Part shown: in pieces, positions 39,131 to 49,038 of the stretch
Layout of the letters: every line of letters begins with the position of its first letter
Position numbering within the stretch: position 1 is the first letter of the stretch
Assembly: GCF_016616235.1 (NCBI RefSeq)
Contig: NZ_CP067100.1
Location: 2,043,001 to 2,107,000, forward strand
From: Bradyrhizobium diazoefficiens
Lineage (GTDB): Bacteria > Pseudomonadota > Alphaproteobacteria > Rhizobiales > Xanthobacteraceae
Direction of reading: 5' to 3'
Length of the DNA stretch: 64,000 nt
The notes under the pieces: generated by a model
Told to the model about the DNA's origin: nothing
Database searches by the model: none
Seen by the model: the letters and a program-made list of their open reading frames with translations, nothing else
Program-made: the position numbers and the translations under genes

Positions 39131-40641
39131 CACGTATATTTCCGCCAGCTACGCCCGTCGCGGCGGAGCAGTTCGTCGGCGCAGGCCGGTCCGTCGCTGC
39201 CGGCCCGATAGGTCTCGATGCCGTTGGTGCCGGCATTTTTCCAGGCGTCGAGGAACGGCTGCACCGCCTGCCATCCCGCCTCGATGCCGTCGGCGCGCTG
39301 GAACAGGATGTTGTCGCCGATCATGCAGTCGTAGATCAGCGTCTCGTAGCCGGTCGAGGGATCGGCGCGGAAATAGTCGCCGTAGCGGAATTTCATCTCA
39401 ACGCCGTCGATGGTGATGCTTGGCCCGGGAATCTTGGCGTTGAACTGAAGCTCGATAGTCTCGGTCGGCGCGATGCCGATGGTGAGAAAGTTCTGCGAGA
39501 GGCGGTCGACTGCCGTGCCTGAGAACATCGACAGCGGCGCCTGCTTGAACTTGATCGCCACTTCCGTGCGCTTGTGGCCGAGCGCCTTGCCGGTGCGCAA
39601 ATAGAACGGCACGCCGGCCCAGCGCCAATTGTCGATCATCAGCTTCAGCGCGACAAAGGTCTCGGTGGTACTGCCCGGCTTGACGTCCTCGGTCTTGCGA
39701 TAGTCCGGAATCTCCTCGTCGCCGACGCGCCCTGCAAGATATTGCGCACGCACCGAGCTCCTCAGCGCTTCCTCTTCGCTCGGCTGCTGGATCGCGGTGA
39801 GCACCTCGGCCTTCTCGGAGCGCACGGAATGCGCATCGAAGCGGGCGGGGGGCTCCATCGCGACCAGCGACATCAGCTGGAACAGATGGTTCGGCACCAT
39901 GTCGCGCAGCGCGCCGGTGGCATCGTAGAAGCCGCCGCGATGGCCGACGCCGAGCTTCTCCTCGACGGTGATCTGGACGTGGTCGATATGGTTGCGATTC
40001 CAGATCGGCTCGAACATGCCGTTGGCAAAGCGCAGCACCAGGATGTTCTGCACCGTCTCCTTGCCGAGATAATGATCGATCCGGTAGATCTGGTGCTCGT
40101 CCATGATCTTCAGCAACTCGCCGTTCAGCGCGCGCGCCGATGCGAGGTCGGTGCCGAACGGCTTTTCGATCACCAGCCGCCGCCAGGCGCCGTTCTCCTT
40201 CATCATGCCGGTGCGACCGAGCTCGCGCGCGGTCGGCGCGAACGCCACCGGCGGGGTCGCGAGATAGAACAGGCGGTTGCCGCCGGTGCCTTCCGCGCAT
40301 TCCAGCGAATCCAGATGCTCGTGCAGGCGATCGAAAGACGGCGGGTCCTTTGCGTCAGCCTCGACGAAAGTCAGGCATTGCAGCAGCTTCCGGGCGATCT
40401 CGTCGTCCACTGGGCGCGTCGCGAACTGACGCAGGCCCTTCATCAGGCTGTCGCGCAGCTCGTCATCCGACTGGGCATTGCGGGCCACGCCGACGACGCA
40501 GAACTTTTCGGGCAACAGGTGCTCGGCGGCCAGATTGTAGAGCGAGGGAATCACCAACCGATGGGTGAGGTCGCCGGTGACACCGAAGATGACGAAGGCG
40601 CAATTTTCCGGCTTGCGCTTGGCTTGCGGGTCTTTTGTCAC
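39130..40641 (-). CDS. zwf: glucose-6-phosphate 1-dehydrogenase
   Basis: 503 residues. Oxidises glucose-6-phosphate to the lactone with NADP+, first step of the oxidative pentose phosphate and Entner-Doudoroff routes. The nucleotide-binding GVTGDLTHRLV, the VIEKPFGTDL segment and the active-site signature RIDHYLGKETVQN are intact. It lies 38 bases after gnd in an operon that codes for the whole oxidative branch. No edd/eda genes are present in this window. Confidence 0.97.
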   Translation of the reverse strand: MTKDPQAKRKPENCAFVIFGVTGDLTHRLVIPSLYNLAAEHLLPEKFCVVGVARNAQSDDELRDSLMKGLRQFATRPVDDEIARKLLQCLTFVEADAKDPPSFDRLHEHLDSLECAEGTGGNRLFYLATPPVAFAPTARELGRTGMMKENGAWRRLVIEKPFGTDLASARALNGELLKIMDEHQIYRIDHYLGKETVQNILVLRFANGMFEPIWNRNHIDHVQITVEEKLGVGHRGGFYDATGALRDMVPNHLFQLMSLVAMEPPARFDAHSVRSEKAEVLTAIQQPSEEEALRSSVRAQYLAGRVGDEEIPDYRKTEDVKPGSTTETFVALKLMIDNWRWAGVPFYLRTGKALGHKRTEVAIKFKQAPLSMFSGTAVDRLSQNFLTIGIAPTETIELQFNAKIPGPSITIDGVEMKFRYGDYFRADPSTGYETLIYDCMIGDNILFQRADGIEAGWQAVQPFLDAWKNAGTNGIETYRAGSDGPACADELLRRDGRSWRKYT

Positions 40642-40679
40642 GAACTGTCGGCCTTCGCTTTGTTACTTGTTACCTAAGC

Positions 40680-41678
40680 TTATTTTGGCTTCGCAGCGCC
40701 CGGCTGCTTCGGCTCCTTGTGGCCGCCGAAACCCGCACGCATTGCGGAGAGAATTTTCTCGGCAAAGGTGTGTTCCTTGCGGGAACGGAAACGTGTGTAG
40801 AGCGCCGCGGTCAACACTTCGGCCGGCACCGCCTCGTCGATCGCGGCATTCACGGTCCAGCGGCCTTCGCCGGAATCTTCGACGAAGCCGGAATATTCCG
40901 AGAGTTGCGGGCTGTCCGCGAGCGCGGTGGAGGTGAGGTCGAGCAGCCAGGACGGGATCACGCTGCCGCGCCGCCAGACTTCGGCGATGTCGGCCAGATC
41001 GAAATCGTAGCGGTGATCCGCCGGCAGTGCGTCGATGTTGGCGTTCTTGAGGATGTCGAACCCTTCGGCATAGGCCTGCATGAGGCCGTATTCGATGCCG
41101 TTGTGGATCATCTTCACGAAATGGCCGGCACCGACGGGGCCGGCATGGATGTAGCCCTGCTCGATGCGGGGATCGCGACCTTCGCGTCCTTCCGTGCGCG
41201 GAATGTCGCCGGCACCGGGGGCGAGCGCGGCGAAGATCGGATCGAGCCGGTCCACCACAGCCTTCTCGCCGCCGATCATCATGCAATAGCCGCGGTCGAG
41301 GCCCCAAACGCCGCCTGAGGTGCCGACGTCGACATAGTGGATGCCGCGCGCCTTCAGCGCCTTGCCGCGGCGGACGTCGTCCTGCCAGAAGGTGTTGCCG
41401 CCGTCGATGATGACGTCGCCGTCTTGCATCACGCCGGCAATTGTGTCGATGGTGGTCTCGGTGATGTGCCCGGCCGGCAGCATCACCCAGGCGGTGCGCG
41501 GCCGCGCGAGCTTCGAGATGAACTCTTCCAGCGTTGCCGAGCCGGTTGCGCCGTCGGCGGCAAGGCCGGCGACGGCCTTGGCGTCCTTGTCATAGACCAC
41601 GGTCGTATGGCCGTGGCGCATCAGGCGGCGAACGATGTTGCCGCCCATCCGGCCGAGGCCGATCATGCCGAGTTGCAT
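40680..41678 (-). CDS. gnd: 6-phosphogluconate dehydrogenase, decarboxylating (short form)
   Basis: 332 residues, the short GntZ/YqeC-like class rather than the 470-residue NADP enzyme. It converts 6-phosphogluconate to ribulose-5-phosphate and CO2. Present are the dinucleotide fold [18 protein letters not shown], the substrate loop [15 protein letters not shown] and the catalytic [13 protein letters not shown]. Short forms are often NAD-preferring, which would change the reducing equivalent made; this is family knowledge only. It begins 12 bases after tal-pgi. Confidence 0.94.
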   Translation of the reverse strand: MQLGMIGLGRMGGNIVRRLMRHGHTTVVYDKDAKAVAGLAADGATGSATLEEFISKLARPRTAWVMLPAGHITETTIDTIAGVMQDGDVIIDGGNTFWQDDVRRGKALKARGIHYVDVGTSGGVWGLDRGYCMMIGGEKAVVDRLDPIFAALAPGAGDIPRTEGREGRDPRIEQGYIHAGPVGAGHFVKMIHNGIEYGLMQAYAEGFDILKNANIDALPADHRYDFDLADIAEVWRRGSVIPSWLLDLTSTALADSPQLSEYSGFVEDSGEGRWTVNAAIDEAVPAEVLTAALYTRFRSRKEHTFAEKILSAMRAGFGGHKEPKQPGAAKPK

Positions 41679-41690
41679 GTCAAAGATCCT

Positions 41691-44540
41691 TTAATTCAGC
41701 GCATCATTGAGCGCCGTATTGAGCGCCGCGAGACCTTTCTTGAGCCCGCCCTTCAGGTGCACCCGCAGCGCGCGGCGTCCGCGCTCGGTGAGCACGTCGA
41801 AATCGCCGCGCGCCTGCGCCGCCTTGATCACGCCGAAGCTGGCCTTCTGTCCGGGCACCGGCAAGTCCTTGGCATCGTCGGCGGTGATCTGGAGGAACAC
41901 GCCGCTGTCGGGCCCGCCTTTGTAGGCCTGTCCCGTGGAATGCAGGAAGCGCGGGCCGAACTCGGCGCAGGTCGCGACATGGCGCTTCTCGCGCACCTCG
42001 AGCCGCATGGCCTGGAGCGCGTCGATGGTCGCCTTGTCGCGCGGGATGTAGCCGAGCAGGGCGACATAATCGCCATCGCCCGAGCGCGACAGATGCGCCT
42101 TCAGCCAGGAGGTGAGGTCGCCATTGGCGCCGGCGGCGCGCAGCGCCGTGGCGTTGGCCTCGTCGGTGTAGAGGTCGGCTTCATCCGTGCTGACCACCGG
42201 CTCCTCGGCCGGCAAGGCGCCGGTCTTCTCGAACGATGCCGTCAGTTCGCGGGTCTTGATCTTGGCCGCTTCCACGTCCGGCTGGTCGAACGGGTTGATG
42301 CCGAGGATGCTGCCCGCCACGGCTGTCGCCATCTCGAAGCGGAAGAATTCCTGGCCAAGATGCTCGATCGACTTCATGACGATGCGCACCACGGGATGGC
42401 CGGCCGCTTCGATCGCGGCAAGACGGGACTCGTGTGCGGCGTCCGACTCGCCTTCGGTGCGGATGTCGATGAAGAAGCGATCGTTGCCGTAAAGCGAAGG
42501 CTCGCCCAGCGGCTCGCCATCGATCGGGATCAGTCCCTTGCCCTCCTTGCCGGTCGACTCCGCGATCAGCTGCTCGGCCCAGGCGCCGAAATCGGCGATC
42601 TTCTTCGACGACAGGATCGTCACCTTGTCGCGGCCTTCGAGGCCGGCAAGGCCCATGGCGAGCCCGAGCTGCACGCCCGGGTTTTCGCTGGGCGGCACGT
42701 CCGGCCCGCACGAGCGGGCCATCGCCAGCGCGTGCTTGATGAAGGTCTTGACGTCGATGCCTGCGGTCGCCGCCGGCACGAGGCCGAACGGCGAGAGCAC
42801 CGAATAACGTCCGCCGATGGACGGCTCGCCATGGAAGATGCGGGCGTAGTTCAGCGTCTTGGCCGCCTTCTCCAGCGACGAGCCGGGATCGGTCACCGCG
42901 ATGAAGCGGAAGCCAGTCTTGGCCTTCGGGCCGAGGGCCTGCGCGACACGCTCATGGAAATAATCCTTCATGGCGTTCGGCTCGGTGGTGCCACCTGATT
43001 TGCTGGAGACGATGAACACGGTATTGGTGATGTCGATCTTGGCCTCCATCGCCCGCACCTGCGCCGGATCGGTGGAATCCAGCACGTGCAGCTTCGGGAA
43101 GCCGGGCTTTTTGCCAAACGTCTCGGCGAGCACCTCAGGTCCAAGGCTCGATCCGCCCATGCCGAGCACGACGGCATCGGAGAATTTCTGGCCTTTCACC
43201 CGGCTCGCGTAGTCCTCGTAATCGGCGACGTCGGCCTTGGCCGCGCTGTCAAGCCAGCCGAGCCATTTGTCTTCATCGGTGCCGGTCCATACCGATTTGT
43301 CGCGCTGCCACAGCCTGCGGATCTTGGCCGATGCGCGCCACTCCTCGGTGCTCTTGGCCACGGCTTTGCCGAGCCCGTCGCCGAGCGAAAGCTGCTGACG
43401 GTCGATCGCGGGTCCGAGCACGGTGGCGCGCTTGTGGGCGACGGCGCCATAGAGCTTGTCGGCGGCGTCGGCAAACTGCTTGACGCCGTCCTTGACCAGC
43501 TCCTCGGTGACGGCGTCGAGCGAGATGCCGGAGCGCTCCAGCTCTTCCAGCACGCGGCGCGCGTCGTCGAGGTTTTCTTCCAGGCTGTCGCGCGGCTTGC
43601 CATGTTCGCGGAACGCATCCAGCGTTGCCGGCGGCATGGTGTTGATGGTGTCGGGGCCGATCAGCTCCTCGACATAGAGCACGTCGCTGTAATCCTTGTT
43701 CTTGGTGCCGGTGGAGGCCCACAGCATGCGCTGCGGCTTGGCGCCCTTGGCGGCGAGCTTGTCCCAGCGGGGGCCGGTGAACAGGCGCTTGTAATCCTGG
43801 TAGGCCAGCTTGGCGTTGGCGATCGCGACCTTACCCTTGAGCGCGGCGAGCCGCTCCTTTTCGGACGGGTCGTTGGCGCGGGCGATCTTCTCGTCGAGCT
43901 GCTTGTCGACCATGGTGTCGATGCGGCTGACGAAGAAGCTCGCCACGCTCGCGACATGCGAGGGGTCGCCGCCGCCTGCAACGTATCTCTCCAGGCCCGC
44001 GAGATAGGCTTCGGCGACCTCGAGGTAGACCGCCCTGGAGAACAGCAGCGTGATGTTGATGCTGATGCCGTCGCCAATCAGCGTTTCGATTGCCGGCAGG
44101 CCCTCGGGCGTTGCCGGCACCTTCACCATCAGGTTCTTGCGATTGACCTCCTTCCACAGCCGCCGCGCCTCGGCGACGGAGCCGGCGGTGTCCATCGCCA
44201 GATAGGGCGAGACCTCCAGGCTGACATAGCCGTCGCCTCCTCTAAGGCGATCGTAGACCGGGCGGAGCACGTCGGCGGCCTTCTGGATGTCCTCGACTGC
44301 GACCGCCTCGAACAGGTCAGCCACGGCCCGGTCGCCGCGCTTCAGCGCCTTGCCGATCGAGGCGTCATATTCGTCCGAGCTGCCGATCGCCTTCTCGAAG
44401 ATCGACGGATTGGAGGTAACGCCCTTGACGCCGTCGGCGTCGATCAGCCGCTTCAGGTCGCCCTTGGCGATGAAGCCACGGGCCAGGAAGTCCAGCCAGA
44501 CGGCTTGGCCGTGCTTTTCCAGTTCTTTGACGGGATTCAT
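41691..44540 (-). CDS. tal-pgi: bifunctional transaldolase / glucose-6-phosphate isomerase
   Basis: 949 residues from the ATG at 44540 (GGAGA eleven bases upstream). The N-terminal third is a transaldolase, with VKGVTSNPSIFEKAI and the Schiff-base Lys in NLMVKVPATPEGL. From about residue 400 it is a phosphoglucose isomerase with VVLGMGGSSLGPEVL, FIVSSKSGGTTEPNAM and a C-terminal LHSTGQAYKGGP segment. One frame runs through both without interruption. The fusion links the non-oxidative pentose phosphate pathway to glycolysis at fructose-6-phosphate and glucose-6-phosphate. First gene of the operon that runs through to the Cof gene. Confidence 0.95.
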   Translation of the reverse strand: MNPVKELEKHGQAVWLDFLARGFIAKGDLKRLIDADGVKGVTSNPSIFEKAIGSSDEYDASIGKALKRGDRAVADLFEAVAVEDIQKAADVLRPVYDRLRGGDGYVSLEVSPYLAMDTAGSVAEARRLWKEVNRKNLMVKVPATPEGLPAIETLIGDGISINITLLFSRAVYLEVAEAYLAGLERYVAGGGDPSHVASVASFFVSRIDTMVDKQLDEKIARANDPSEKERLAALKGKVAIANAKLAYQDYKRLFTGPRWDKLAAKGAKPQRMLWASTGTKNKDYSDVLYVEELIGPDTINTMPPATLDAFREHGKPRDSLEENLDDARRVLEELERSGISLDAVTEELVKDGVKQFADAADKLYGAVAHKRATVLGPAIDRQQLSLGDGLGKAVAKSTEEWRASAKIRRLWQRDKSVWTGTDEDKWLGWLDSAAKADVADYEDYASRVKGQKFSDAVVLGMGGSSLGPEVLAETFGKKPGFPKLHVLDSTDPAQVRAMEAKIDITNTVFIVSSKSGGTTEPNAMKDYFHERVAQALGPKAKTGFRFIAVTDPGSSLEKAAKTLNYARIFHGEPSIGGRYSVLSPFGLVPAATAGIDVKTFIKHALAMARSCGPDVPPSENPGVQLGLAMGLAGLEGRDKVTILSSKKIADFGAWAEQLIAESTGKEGKGLIPIDGEPLGEPSLYGNDRFFIDIRTEGESDAAHESRLAAIEAAGHPVVRIVMKSIEHLGQEFFRFEMATAVAGSILGINPFDQPDVEAAKIKTRELTASFEKTGALPAEEPVVSTDEADLYTDEANATALRAAGANGDLTSWLKAHLSRSGDGDYVALLGYIPRDKATIDALQAMRLEVREKRHVATCAEFGPRFLHSTGQAYKGGPDSGVFLQITADDAKDLPVPGQKASFGVIKAAQARGDFDVLTERGRRALRVHLKGGLKKGLAALNTALNDALN

Positions 44541-44865
44541 GATGCTTATTATCTCCAAGCCTGCGGGCGAGGGGTTTCCGCGCCGGTCCTGACGCGCTAT
44601 CCTCTAGCCTACATGCTCCCGGGAGGGAACCAATCAAGGGTACGAGCGTCATAGTCTCAGGGTAACTCCGGCGCGATCATGACGATCCAGGCGGAAGTAG
44701 CAGCGTTGCGTAAAAAGTCGCTGGCCGGAGGAATCGGCCAAGGGTCTGGTTGCGTCACGTCAGTCGCTTCGTCTCGTCGGCTCGCGGCTGCGGAGTGCCA
44801 CCAGCGGATTCCGGTCCGTCTGGTGCATCATGGCTCGGTCGCGAATGGCCATGCTGGGGGAAAGC
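44541..44865. other. divergent intergenic region upstream of tal-pgi
   Basis: 325 bases with no supported gene. It must carry the tal-pgi operon promoter (minus) and that of the membrane protein gene at 44866 (plus). The only motif noted is GGAAC-N16-CGTC (44626-44650), a weak general-stress-like match lying more than 200 bases before the plus-strand gene. Confidence 0.45.
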
Positions 44866-45498
44866 ATGCACGCACCTACTGAGGGCCTTGCTGAGGATCT
44901 TGCATTTGCGGCCGCCGGCCGCTCGCAATCGGTCGCGCCTGCCGTCAGCATCGAGGCGCCTCGCGATCTCGAAATCAGTCAGTGCACGACGCAGCTGCGG
45001 CTGCTGGTCGCGGCGGGCTTTGCGATGACCCTGTTCAGCGCAAGCCTCGCCTTCGACTGGTGGGACGGGCTCGGCGACTACGATACGGCGATCGGCTATG
45101 CCGGCGTGGCGTTGTTCGGCCTCGTGACCAGCCGGTTGATCTGGCTGCTTCCGGCCGAGCGCGGACCGGTGGTGATCGTCACCCCCTACGGCATCCGCGA
45201 TCTCCGCATCGGCAATGAATTCCTGCTGTGGGACTCCATTGCGGAGATTTCGGCTGAGAAATGCCGCGGGCACAAGGTAATCGTGCTGACGCCGACGCCG
45301 GCCCTGCAGCGGCAGCTCTGCACCATCCGTGCCCTGGCGCGCTGCGCGCAAAACCACCGGATCGTCATCGACACGGACGGATTGGCGATCGATTTTGAGA
45401 CACTTCTGCGCGCTTGCCGCGATTGTCATGCGGCACGCACCGCATTGCAGCAGGAAGATGGACGGGGCACGCAAGGCTTCGCCGTACAAGCGTCATAA
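44866..45498 (+). CDS. STM3941-like membrane protein (paralogue 1)
   Basis: 210 residues from an ATG with GGGGGAA five bases upstream; two earlier in-frame ATGs lack such a site. Two adjacent hydrophobic helices (LLVAAGFAMTLFSASLAF and AIGYAGVALFGLVTSRLIWLL) are followed by a cytoplasmic domain with VVIVTPYGIRDLRIGNEFLLW, typical of the small STM3941/PH-like membrane family of unknown function. A second member with the same plan lies at 53854-54426. It is a single gene between the divergent tal-pgi operon and the prkA promoter. Confidence 0.65.
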   Translation: MHAPTEGLAEDLAFAAAGRSQSVAPAVSIEAPRDLEISQCTTQLRLLVAAGFAMTLFSASLAFDWWDGLGDYDTAIGYAGVALFGLVTSRLIWLLPAERGPVVIVTPYGIRDLRIGNEFLLWDSIAEISAEKCRGHKVIVLTPTPALQRQLCTIRALARCAQNHRIVIDTDGLAIDFETLLRACRDCHAARTALQQEDGRGTQGFAVQAS

Positions 45499-45737
45499 GA
45501 TTGCCGCTCGCAAATCGCTCTATGTTGCAGTGCCGGATGGACTTGTCCCCGGTAATGCCCGGATGTGGCGAGCGAGTGACATTTTTTGGAAATGAGCGAA
45601 GATGGATGCAGATTCGCACAAATTGCAGGCAAGTGCCTGTTCGTAATTCAGCGAGTGCCTACCTTGTGCGTTGCGTCGCGTCGGCACCCGGGTGTCCAAT
45701 GATCGTCATGTGCTCACGCTGATTCGAAACGGCCTGA

Positions 45738-45763
45738 GGAACGGTCCGGTAACTGCTTTCGTT
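45738..45763 (+). promoter_or_regulatory. sigma-EcfG promoter of the prkA operon
   Basis: GGAAC (45738-45742), 17 bases, then CGTT (45760-45763): an exact match to the alphaproteobacterial general stress sigma factor consensus GGAAC-N16/17-CGTT. It lies 34 bases before the prkA ATG, giving a leader of roughly 25-30 bases that includes the ribosome binding site GGAGAGGG. The rest of the 299-base gap (45499-45797) holds nothing else I can identify. Confidence 0.8.
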
Positions 45764-45797
45764 TCAGCTTATAGCGGAACTCACGCGGAGAGGGATC

Positions 45798-47741
45798 ATG
45801 TACAACGATTCTCTATTCAACGCTTTCGCTCGGTCGTTCGAGGCGAGAAGCCAGCACGACATGTCGATGGCGGAATATCTGGAATCGTGTCGAAGCGATC
45901 CCATGAAATATGCCAACGCGGCCGAACGACTGCTAGCTGCCATCGGTGAGCCTCAGACGATCGATACGGCCAAGGACCCACGCCTTGGCCGTATTTTTTT
46001 GAACCGCACCATCCGCACCTATCCGGCCTTTGCCGGCTTTTACGGCATGGAAGAAACCATCGAGCGTATCGTCGGTTTCTTCCGTCACGCTGCGCAAGGT
46101 CTCGAAGAGCGCAAGCAGATCCTCTATCTTCTCGGGCCGGTCGGCGGCGGCAAGTCCTCGCTCGCCGAGCGGCTGAAGTCGCTGATGGAAGTGCATCCGA
46201 TCTACGTGCTCAAGGCCGGCGATGAACTCTCGCCGGTGTTCGAGAGCCCGCTCAGCCTGTTCGATCCCGACCAGCTCGGTCCGATGCTGGAAGAGAAATA
46301 CGGCATCCCGCGCCGGCGTCTCACCGGGTTGATGAGCCCGTGGTGCTACAAGCGGCTGGAGGCCTTCGGCGGCGATATTTCCCAGTTTCGCGTCGCAAAA
46401 ATCCAGCCGTCGCGGCTGCGCCAGATCGCGATCGCCAAGACCGAGCCCGGCGACGAGAACAACCAGGACATCTCTTCGCTGGTCGGCAAGGTCGATATCC
46501 GCAAGCTCGAGACCTACGCCCAGAACGATCCCGATGCCTACAGCTATTCCGGCGGCCTCAACCGCGCCAACCAGGGCATCCTCGAATTCGTCGAGATGTT
46601 CAAGGCGCCGATCAAGATGCTGCACCCGTTGCTGACCGCAACGCAGGAAGGCAACTATATCGGCACCGAGAACATCGGCGCGATCCCGTTCACCGGCATC
46701 ATCCTCGCGCACTCCAACGAAGCGGAGTGGGCGAGCTTCAAGGCCAACAAGAACAACGAGGCCTTCATCGATCGCATCTGCGTGATCAAGGTGCCGTACT
46801 GCCTGCGCGTCACCGAGGAGCAGAAGATCTACGAAAAGCTGATCCAGGGCTCCGAGCTCGCGGCCGCGCCTTGCGCGCCCTCGACGCTGGAGACGCTGGC
46901 GCGGTTCTCGGTGATGTCGCGCCTGCGCAAGCACGAGAATTCGACGCTGTTCGGCAAGATGCGGGTCTATGACGGCGAGAGCCTGAAGGAATCCGATCCG
47001 AAGGCGCGCAGCGTCCAGGAATATCGCGACGCCGCCGGCGTCGACGAAGGCATGGACGGCGTCTCCACCCGCTTCGCCTTCAAGATCCTGGCCGCGACCT
47101 TCAATCACGACCCGCAGGAGGTCGCCGCCGACGCCGTGCATCTGATGTACGCGCTGGAGCAGTCGATCCGCCGCGAGCAGCTGCCCGAGGAAGTCGAGAA
47201 GCGCTATCTCGAATTCATCAAGGCGGAGCTGGCGCCGCGCTACGCCGAGTTCATCGGCAACGAGATCCAGAAGGCTTACCTCGAATCCTACTCGGACTAC
47301 GGCCAGAACCTGTTCGACCGCTACGTCGACTACGCCGACGCCTGGATCGAGGATCAGGATTTCAAGGACCCCGACACCGGCCAGCTGCTCGATCGCGAGC
47401 TTTTGAACCAGGAGCTGACCAAAATCGAGAAGCCGGCGGGCATCGCCAACCCCAAGGACTTCCGGAACGAGGTGGTCAAATTCTCGTTACGCTCCCGGGC
47501 CCAGAACGGCGGCAAGAATCCGACCTGGACCTCCTACGAGAAGATTCGCGACGTGATCGAAAAGCGGATATTCTCCCAGGTCGAGGACCTGCTTCCGGTC
47601 ATCTCCTTCGGGTCGAAGAAGGACGGCGAGACGGAGAAGAAGCACGGCGAGTTCGTCGCACGCATGGTGGAGCGCGGCTACACCGAGCGTCAGGTTCGCC
47701 GGCTCGTCGAATGGTACATGCGCGTGAAGCAGGCCGGTTGA
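45798..47741 (+). CDS. prkA: PrkA family serine protein kinase (YeaG)
   Basis: 647 residues. PrkA/YeaG couples an AAA+-like ATPase module to a kinase-like C-terminal region and acts in stress, starvation and stationary-phase adaptation. Visible: Walker A LLGPVGGGKSS (about 112-121), the ELSPVFESPLSLFDPD segment, SGGLNRANQGILEFVEMFK, the sensor region FTGIILAHSNEAEW and a long C-terminal YeaG domain. Length matches the family. It is followed after 13 bases by yeaH and then spoVR, the conserved trio. Confidence 0.95.
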   Translation: MYNDSLFNAFARSFEARSQHDMSMAEYLESCRSDPMKYANAAERLLAAIGEPQTIDTAKDPRLGRIFLNRTIRTYPAFAGFYGMEETIERIVGFFRHAAQGLEERKQILYLLGPVGGGKSSLAERLKSLMEVHPIYVLKAGDELSPVFESPLSLFDPDQLGPMLEEKYGIPRRRLTGLMSPWCYKRLEAFGGDISQFRVAKIQPSRLRQIAIAKTEPGDENNQDISSLVGKVDIRKLETYAQNDPDAYSYSGGLNRANQGILEFVEMFKAPIKMLHPLLTATQEGNYIGTENIGAIPFTGIILAHSNEAEWASFKANKNNEAFIDRICVIKVPYCLRVTEEQKIYEKLIQGSELAAAPCAPSTLETLARFSVMSRLRKHENSTLFGKMRVYDGESLKESDPKARSVQEYRDAAGVDEGMDGVSTRFAFKILAATFNHDPQEVAADAVHLMYALEQSIRREQLPEEVEKRYLEFIKAELAPRYAEFIGNEIQKAYLESYSDYGQNLFDRYVDYADAWIEDQDFKDPDTGQLLDRELLNQELTKIEKPAGIANPKDFRNEVVKFSLRSRAQNGGKNPTWTSYEKIRDVIEKRIFSQVEDLLPVISFGSKKDGETEKKHGEFVARMVERGYTERQVRRLVEWYMRVKQAG

Positions 47742-47754
47742 GGCGGATGGGAAA

Positions 47755-49038
47755 GTGGCCATTCACATTATTGACAGGCGCCTGAATCCAGGCGGCAAGA
47801 GTCTTGAGAACCGGCAGCGGTTCTTGCGTCGGGCCAAGTCCCTGGTGCAGGGCGCCGTCAAGAAGACCTCGCAGGAACGCGACATCAAGGACGTTCTGGA
47901 GGGTGGTGAGGTCACGATCCCGCTCGATGGCATGCACGAGCCGCGCTTCCGCCGCGAAGGCGGCACGCGCGACATGGTGCTGCCCGGCAACAAGAAGTTC
48001 ATCGAGGGCGACTATCTCCAGCGCTCCGGCCAGGGCAGCGCCAAGGATTCCGGTCCGGGCGAAGGCGACAGCGAGGACGCCTTCCGCTTCGTGCTCTCCC
48101 GCGACGAGTTCGTCGATCTCTTCCTCGACGACCTCGAGCTGCCGGATCTCGCCAAGCGCAAGATCGCGCAGACCGAGAGCGAGGGCATCCAGCGCGCCGG
48201 CTACACTACATCGGGCTCGCCCGCCAACATCTCGGTGAGCCGGACGGTGCAGCTCGCGCTCGCCCGCCGTATCGCGCTGCGCCGTCCGCGCAAGAGCGAG
48301 ATCGAGGAGCTGGAGGCCGAGATCGCCGCCTGCACCGACGAGGATCTGCGCGCCGAGCTCGTCGACAAGCTCGAAAAGCTCAAGGCGAAATCCAAGCGTA
48401 TTCCCTTCATCGATCCGCTCGACATCCGCTATCGCCGCTTCGAGACGGTGCCGCGCCCCGTCGCGCAAGCCGTGATGTTCTGCCTGATGGACGTGTCGGG
48501 CTCGATGTCCGAGCACATGAAGGATCTCGCCAAGCGCTTCTACATGCTGCTCTACGTGTTCCTGAAACGCCGCTACAAGCATGTCGAGATCGTCTTCATC
48601 CGCCACACCGACCGCGCCGAGGAGGTCGATGAGCAGACCTTCTTCTACGGCCCAGCCTCGGGCGGCACGCTGGTCTCCAGCGCGCTGCAGGCGATGTACG
48701 AGATCGTGCGCGAGCGCTTCAATCCGTCGGACTGGAATATCTACGCAGCCCAAGCTTCCGACGGTGACAATTCCTATTCCGACGGCGAGCTCACCGGCCT
48801 GTTGCTGACCGACAAGATTTTGCCGGTCTGCCAGTTCTTCGCCTATCTCGAGGTCGGGGAATCCGGCGGCAGCGCCTTCGATCTCTCCGACTCCTCGCTC
48901 TGGACGCTCTATGATCGCCTGCGCAACAGCGGCGCGCCGCTCTCGATGCGCAAGGTCTCGGAGCGCAGCGAGATCTTCCCGGTGTTCCACGACCTGTTCC
49001 AACGCCGCGAAACCAGCCAGGAGAAAGCCGCTCCATGA
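47755..49038 (+). CDS. YeaH/YhbH family protein (DUF444)
   Basis: 427 residues from a GTG. The protein begins AIHIIDRRLNPGGKSLENRQRF, has a charged middle section, and carries a von Willebrand A-like metal site in FCLMDVSGSMSEHMKDLAKR, followed by IVFIRHTDRAEEVDE and SGGTLVSSALQAM. These are the DUF444 landmarks. It forms a stable gene trio with PrkA and SpoVR and probably works in the same stress pathway, but its biochemical role is not known. The stop overlaps the spoVR ATG. Confidence 0.93.
   Translation: MAIHIIDRRLNPGGKSLENRQRFLRRAKSLVQGAVKKTSQERDIKDVLEGGEVTIPLDGMHEPRFRREGGTRDMVLPGNKKFIEGDYLQRSGQGSAKDSGPGEGDSEDAFRFVLSRDEFVDLFLDDLELPDLAKRKIAQTESEGIQRAGYTTSGSPANISVSRTVQLALARRIALRRPRKSEIEELEAEIAACTDEDLRAELVDKLEKLKAKSKRIPFIDPLDIRYRRFETVPRPVAQAVMFCLMDVSGSMSEHMKDLAKRFYMLLYVFLKRRYKHVEIVFIRHTDRAEEVDEQTFFYGPASGGTLVSSALQAMYEIVRERFNPSDWNIYAAQASDGDNSYSDGELTGLLLTDKILPVCQFFAYLEVGESGGSAFDLSDSSLWTLYDRLRNSGAPLSMRKVSERSEIFPVFHDLFQRRETSQEKAAP

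Noticed and set aside
41691..44540. Sequencing error joining separate tal and pgi genes
   Set aside because: The frame is uninterrupted with full-length motifs in both halves, and such fusions are known in this bacterial group.
44626..44650. GGAAC-N16-CGTC as a stress promoter for the membrane protein gene at 44866
   Set aside because: The -10 has a mismatch at a key base and the site is more than 200 bases from the start codon, so chance is the better explanation.
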